DNA of 64,000 bases from Argopecten irradians (Eukaryota; Mollusca; Bivalvia; Pectinida; Pectinidae): assembly GCF_041381155.1 (NCBI RefSeq), contig NC_091144.1, positions 19,043,544 to 19,107,543 of the forward strand, written 5' to 3'. The notes under the pieces were generated by a model. The model was not told the DNA's origin, did no database searches, and saw nothing but the letters and a program-made list of their open reading frames with translations. The position numbers were made by a program, and so were the translations under genes. Shown piece after piece: positions 60,336-64,000 of the stretch (positions are counted from its first letter, which is position 1; each line of letters begins with the position of its first letter).

Positions 60336-60736
60336 TTATATGATTTTTATCATTATTTCACTTTAAGAAACAATATTGTGCTGCTACTTAAACAAAACTA
60401 TGTTATAAAATAATAATGACTTTGGCCATAGAATTTTAGTTTTCTGTAGACCTATTGTCTATGGTGAATTTAGAGTTTTTCAGACACTGATCACCTGAAT
60501 GGAGGGCGACAGGACTAAGAAGTTAGGTTCAACTTTCCAGGCCAGCAGCTTTGCATCCGCTGTTAACTACAGCCATCCTGCTGGAGGCCAGCCTATTACT
60601 CAGAATAACTATGTCAGAAAGTTTATATTACTTTCGGATAGAAGATATCATTTACATGTTTTGTGTGATATAACGTTACTGTTATTGGATATATTCATCT
60701 TTTCCATTTTTTCTACGGATTTCTTTATTTGTTTGT

Positions 60737-60771
60737 TAATAGGACGTTAATTAATCAATCAAACAAACAAA
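60737..60771 (+). repeat. 3' tail fragment of the SINE
   Basis: GTTAATAGGACGTTAATTAA and an A-rich CAAAC tail only. Confidence 0.6.
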
Positions 60772-61154
60772 TTTAGCAACTGTTTTCTTCAATAGAAAAG
60801 CAGGTGTTCTTACATGGCATTTGAATATATGCAAACATTGTTTAAATGACAAATGTATCTTATAGTTTCTGGAAACTTCAGCTCTGAAAGAATTCAAAGA
60901 TGAACACTATTTTGAACAGGATGCACACATGTAATGATGTATGAATAATATGGCCTGAAAGCTTATATAAAAATACGTTTAAATTACTACGGTACTTTTC
61001 TTCAATTGCCTTATTTTATTATTGAGAATACGAATGAAGCTCTCTCCTAATCTTAATCGGTGGTTGATATCTAACGTTGGAGACAATGCCGGTAACAATG
61101 ACGTCAGAAACGTCATAGTTTGGCGCGTTAAAATGTTGGTCGGTTTATCGCAAC

Positions 61155-62335
61155 GTTTTTTAGGTCACTTGAGACTTTTCTAATCGCCTTTTGTCCGTCA
61201 TCGTTCGTCGTGTGGCGATAAACAATTAACTTTTTTGACTTCTTCTCCAAAACTATTGAACCAAATTTGTTGAACTTTTGCAGAAACCTTCCATAGCCAA
61301 AGGTCAACCAAAAATTGTGAATTATATAATCCCCCAGCCCCCCCCCCCCCCCCCAGGGGCCTGAGGGGTAGGGCCAAAAGGGGTCAAATAGGCTAAAACT
61401 TCAAAAATCTACTTTTGGAATTCCAGAAATAGCAGAATCAAATTCTCTTCATAGATTGAAAGGTCTCGAGGCCCTCTACAAAAATTGTGAATTATATGAC
61501 CCTGGGGTCTCAGGTTTCCCCCTGGGCAGGAGGTTAAGTTTACTATAGTTTATATTGTGAAAACACATTTTGGAGCATCATTTGGTTGTTGTCAGAATTA
61601 TCCCTATGATATGGCCATTGCATCCTATTAACAAATTTTCCATGACTGACTCCCAGCTGGGGCCTTAGGGGCGGGGTTAAATAGGCTAAAACTTCAAAAA
61701 TCTTCTTCTGAAATTCTAGAACTGGTAGAATCAAATACTCTTTATAGATGGAGAGGTCTTTAGGTCCTTTACAAAAATTGTGAATTAAATGACCCTGGGG
61801 TTTCATGTTTCCCCCAGGGGAGCGGGTCAAGTTTACTATAGTTTATATAGGAAAAACACATTTATGAATGTTATTTGCTTTGTTTTTATAGGAAATTAGT
61901 CAAACTGGGTTAGAATTTTTAGCCTGAAATAGCATTTTATCGTCATATCCTTATTGGTCCTGGCCGACCCCCAGGGGCGTGGCCAAAAAGGCTAAAACTT
62001 CAAAAATCTTCTTCTGAATTCACAGATTTGATGGGACCAGATACTCTTCGTAGATTGGAAGGTCATAATGCCCTTTACAAAAATTGTGTATTTCATAGCC
62101 CTGGAATCTCAGACTTTCCCTGGGGAAGGGGTTAAATTTACTAATAGTTTATAGAGGAAAAACACATTTTAAACATTATTTGCTTAGTTTTAATAGGAAA
62201 TAAGTCAAACTGGGTTTATTATTAGCCGGAAATAGCATTTTAACACCATATCTATATTGGTCCTGGCTGACCCCTAGAGACCAGAGGGGCGGGGCCAAAA
62301 TTGCTAAATTTCAAAAATCTGCTTCTGAATTCACA
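61155..62335 (+). repeat. Tandem array, about 300-bp higher unit
   Basis: AACTTCAAAAATCT and AAAATTGTGAATTATATGAC segments recur at about 61396, 61690, 61996 and 62308. The array opens with TTTTTAGGTCACTTGAG and a TTGTCCGTCATCGTTCG step, as other arrays here do. Its end is cut by a SINE at 62344. Confidence 0.65.
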
Positions 62336-62343
62336 GGTGTGAC

Positions 62344-62746
62344 GTGCGTGTTGTGGGGACTGGTATATCCGTGTTGTGTCTTCTTGTATATTGGAACCGT
62401 TGGCCTTTTTATAGTGCTATAATGACTGAAGCATGCCGCCGAAGACACCAAGCAACACACCCCTCCCGATCACATTATACTGACAACGGGCGAACCGTTG
62501 TAAGTTGTCTTACTCCTTGTATGCTGAGCGATAAGCAGGAGCAAAAACTACCACTTTTATAAATTTTGGTCTGTCTCGGCTAGGGGACAGAACCCAGAGC
62601 CTTCCCCGCAGGGGCGAACACTATGTCAAGGCCAAAAGTGAGGCGGTACCAAAGGAGGTATTAGGAAAAAGATAAGATCCTAAATTTAGTCGCCTTTTAC
62701 GAATAGGGGCAGCAAGTACAATTCTAACGCCCTTCCTGCAGGGCAG
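62344..62746 (-). repeat. 530-bp SINE, tail missing
   Basis: Reverse orientation. It starts inside the 3' third (GTGCGTGTTGTGGGGACTGG) and ends at the 5' terminus ACGCCCTTCCTGCAGGGCAG. The 20 bases around the TGCATGATCG segment are partly deleted. Confidence 0.75.
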
Positions 62747-63025
62747 GATAGACTTCGTACGGGAAAAACAGAAACAAACGTGTTAGCGTTAAAATAAATT
62801 ACGAATCTATGGTCTTTATTATCCTGTCCCACTTCATCTTAATGTGTTAAAGTAGGTCTAACAATTGCGAGCAATTCTTCCTGAGAAGTAAGTAATGTTT
62901 TATGGATAAATAAATATATATATTGTTGTTTCGTTTTGTAAATATTGTTAAAATAAGTATTGTTTGGCATCATTAGCATGTACATTTTGTAGTGGGACTG
63001 GACTGGGTCGAGCATCGGTGACCAG

Positions 63026-63100
63026 CTACATGAAGCTCAGCAATAGAACATTCGGCTAGTGTTCGGTGTTCCAAGGTTCAATCCCGGTTTGTCCGCTACA
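63026..63100 (+). repeat. tRNA-like sequence, probably a SINE head
   Basis: AGCTCAGCAATAGAACA resembles box A and GGTTCAATCCCGG box B, 41 bases apart, in a 75-base frame that starts and ends with GCTACAT/GCTACA-like steps. It does not fold well as a working tRNA because the anticodon stem is weak. I therefore take it for a SINE head or tRNA relic. Confidence 0.5.
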
Positions 63101-63496
63101 TTTCTCCTCTCCTGTGTCTTAACCATTGATGTCACTATTTTTCAATTTCATTGAGGCATGAAAGAAATAAAGATTTATTTCATAACCTGATTAAATTAAA
63201 TAAAAGTAATACAAATTCTTATATAATTTATTTTCCAGACTGATTGATAAATTAAAAGACATCCGCATTCCACCAACTTTGAGAAGGTAGCGCATTTTTG
63301 AATGGTTTTGCATTCATCCGTTTACAAAATGTCGCGTGCGAATCCGAAGCTGTTGAACACTGATCCCCATTCCCCGTTTAGACACCTTAATGGCCGTGTC
63401 ACCGATTGTCTTCTCTATTTCAGCAGGGACAACAATAGGTCGTCATTGACGATCTTCTATATTACTCCCGCCACTGACTTTATCCCTAAGAAGCCC

Positions 63497-63616
63497 TGCT
63501 TAACGCTCAGCATACAGGGAGTATGACGACTGGTTTGCCCGTTGTCAGTATAATGTGACCGGGTGGGGAATGTTGCTTGCTGTCTTCGGCGACATGTTTC
63601 GGTGATATAACACTAT
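63497..63616 (+). repeat. Internal fragment of the 530-bp SINE
   Basis: Matches from CTGCTTAACGCTCAGCATAC to CGGTGATATAACACTATA, directly followed by the head of another copy. Confidence 0.75.
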
Positions 63617-63618
63617 AT

Positions 63619-64000
63619 GGCCCTGCAGATAGGACGTTAGAATTGTACCTGATGCCCCTTTTGCATGATCATAAAAGGCGACTTAATTTAGGATCTTATC
63701 TTTTCTCTTCCTAACTGACTTTATCTTTCTAATGGCTCCCTTGGCACCTCCTCACTTTTGGCCTGCAGTTGAGCGTTCGCCCCAGTGAGGAAGGCTCTGG
63801 GTCCTTACACGACCCTAGCTGTTGATAGGACGTTAATTGAATCAAACAAACAAAAAAAACAAATCTGTCCCCTTCACGAGACACACCAAAGTCTATTAAA
63901 GTGGTAGTTTCTCCTTAGCGTTCAGCATACGACTAAAGTCTATAAAAGTGGTAGTTTCTGCTCCTGCTTAGCGCTCAGCAAACGGGGAGTGGGACGACTG
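63619..64000 (+). repeat. 530-bp SINE with a nested SINE tail, runs off the window
   Basis: The head starts GGCCCTGCAGATAGGACG. At about 63802-63863 a short SINE 3' tail (CCTTACACGACCCTAGCTG to the CAAAC/A run) splits the box B region, after which TCTGTCCCC resumes. A local duplication of the GTCTATAAAAGTGGTAG segment follows (63890-63960). The copy continues past 64000. Confidence 0.75.

Noticed and set aside
60499..60750. 83-codon frame starting MEGDRTKKLG
   Set aside because: The first 40 codons look plausible, but there is no donor or acceptor and the second half is AT-rich hydrophobic sequence running into a SINE tail.
63026..63100. Functional tRNA gene
   Set aside because: Box A and box B are present, but the anticodon and acceptor stems pair poorly; a SINE head is the simpler reading.

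Overview
The window looks like nuclear DNA of an animal, most probably a bivalve mollusc (a scallop-like genome is my best guess). It is AT-rich with spliced coding exons. It holds a DIRS-type retrotransposon, several copies of a roughly 530-bp tRNA-headed SINE, a V-SINE-like SINE of the kind common in molluscs, and tandem arrays typical of bivalve genomes. I found no rRNA, no CRISPR and no clear single-copy host gene. Almost everything that can be named is mobile DNA or a relic of it.

Layout. 1-1790: a full SINE, then a pyrimidine-rich tract with a second SINE fragment. 2093-3990: a broken DDE-transposase-like gene (minus). 4475-14866: a complete 10.4-kb DNA transposon with about 103-bp terminal inverted repeats and a perfect 9-bp target duplication. 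It encodes a multi-exon transposase (plus) and a RecQ-like helicase (minus), converging on a younger V-SINE-like insertion; this matches the helicase-carrying Academ lineage. About 16.4-25.3 kb: a multi-exon minus-strand gene with a DDE-like core, an RG-rich region, a 9-residue minisatellite and a C-terminal module. On both sides lie clusters of a GTAACGTCCAAA-type motif, so this may be a second, unclassified large transposon. 26885-32000: a DIRS-like element with inverted termini, an internal complementary region, gag, RT/RNase H/methylase and tyrosine recombinase. 34528-37869, and again 53170-58866 with a nested copy at 55147-58375: foldback transposons that are almost wholly palindromic.

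The rest. 41.6-42.9 kb: a 157-bp tandem array. About 43.4-45.3 kb: a third, decayed DDE-like copy. 46359-46746: a small non-autonomous element with the same termini and the same 9-bp target duplication as the Academ-like transposon. 46.9-47.6 kb: two SINEs in inverted orientation. 47.8-48.3 kb: a possible C-terminal exon of a pogo-like transposase. 50.0-50.35 kb: a HIRAN-like exon. 52-64 kb: tandem arrays and SINE copies.

How the parts relate. The 10.4-kb element supplies transposase and helicase and could mobilise the 388-bp element. The two SINE families share a 3' tail and so probably use the same LINE partner, which is not in this window. Several otherwise good reading frames are broken by single bases, often in homopolymer runs, so some breaks may be consensus errors rather than mutations.
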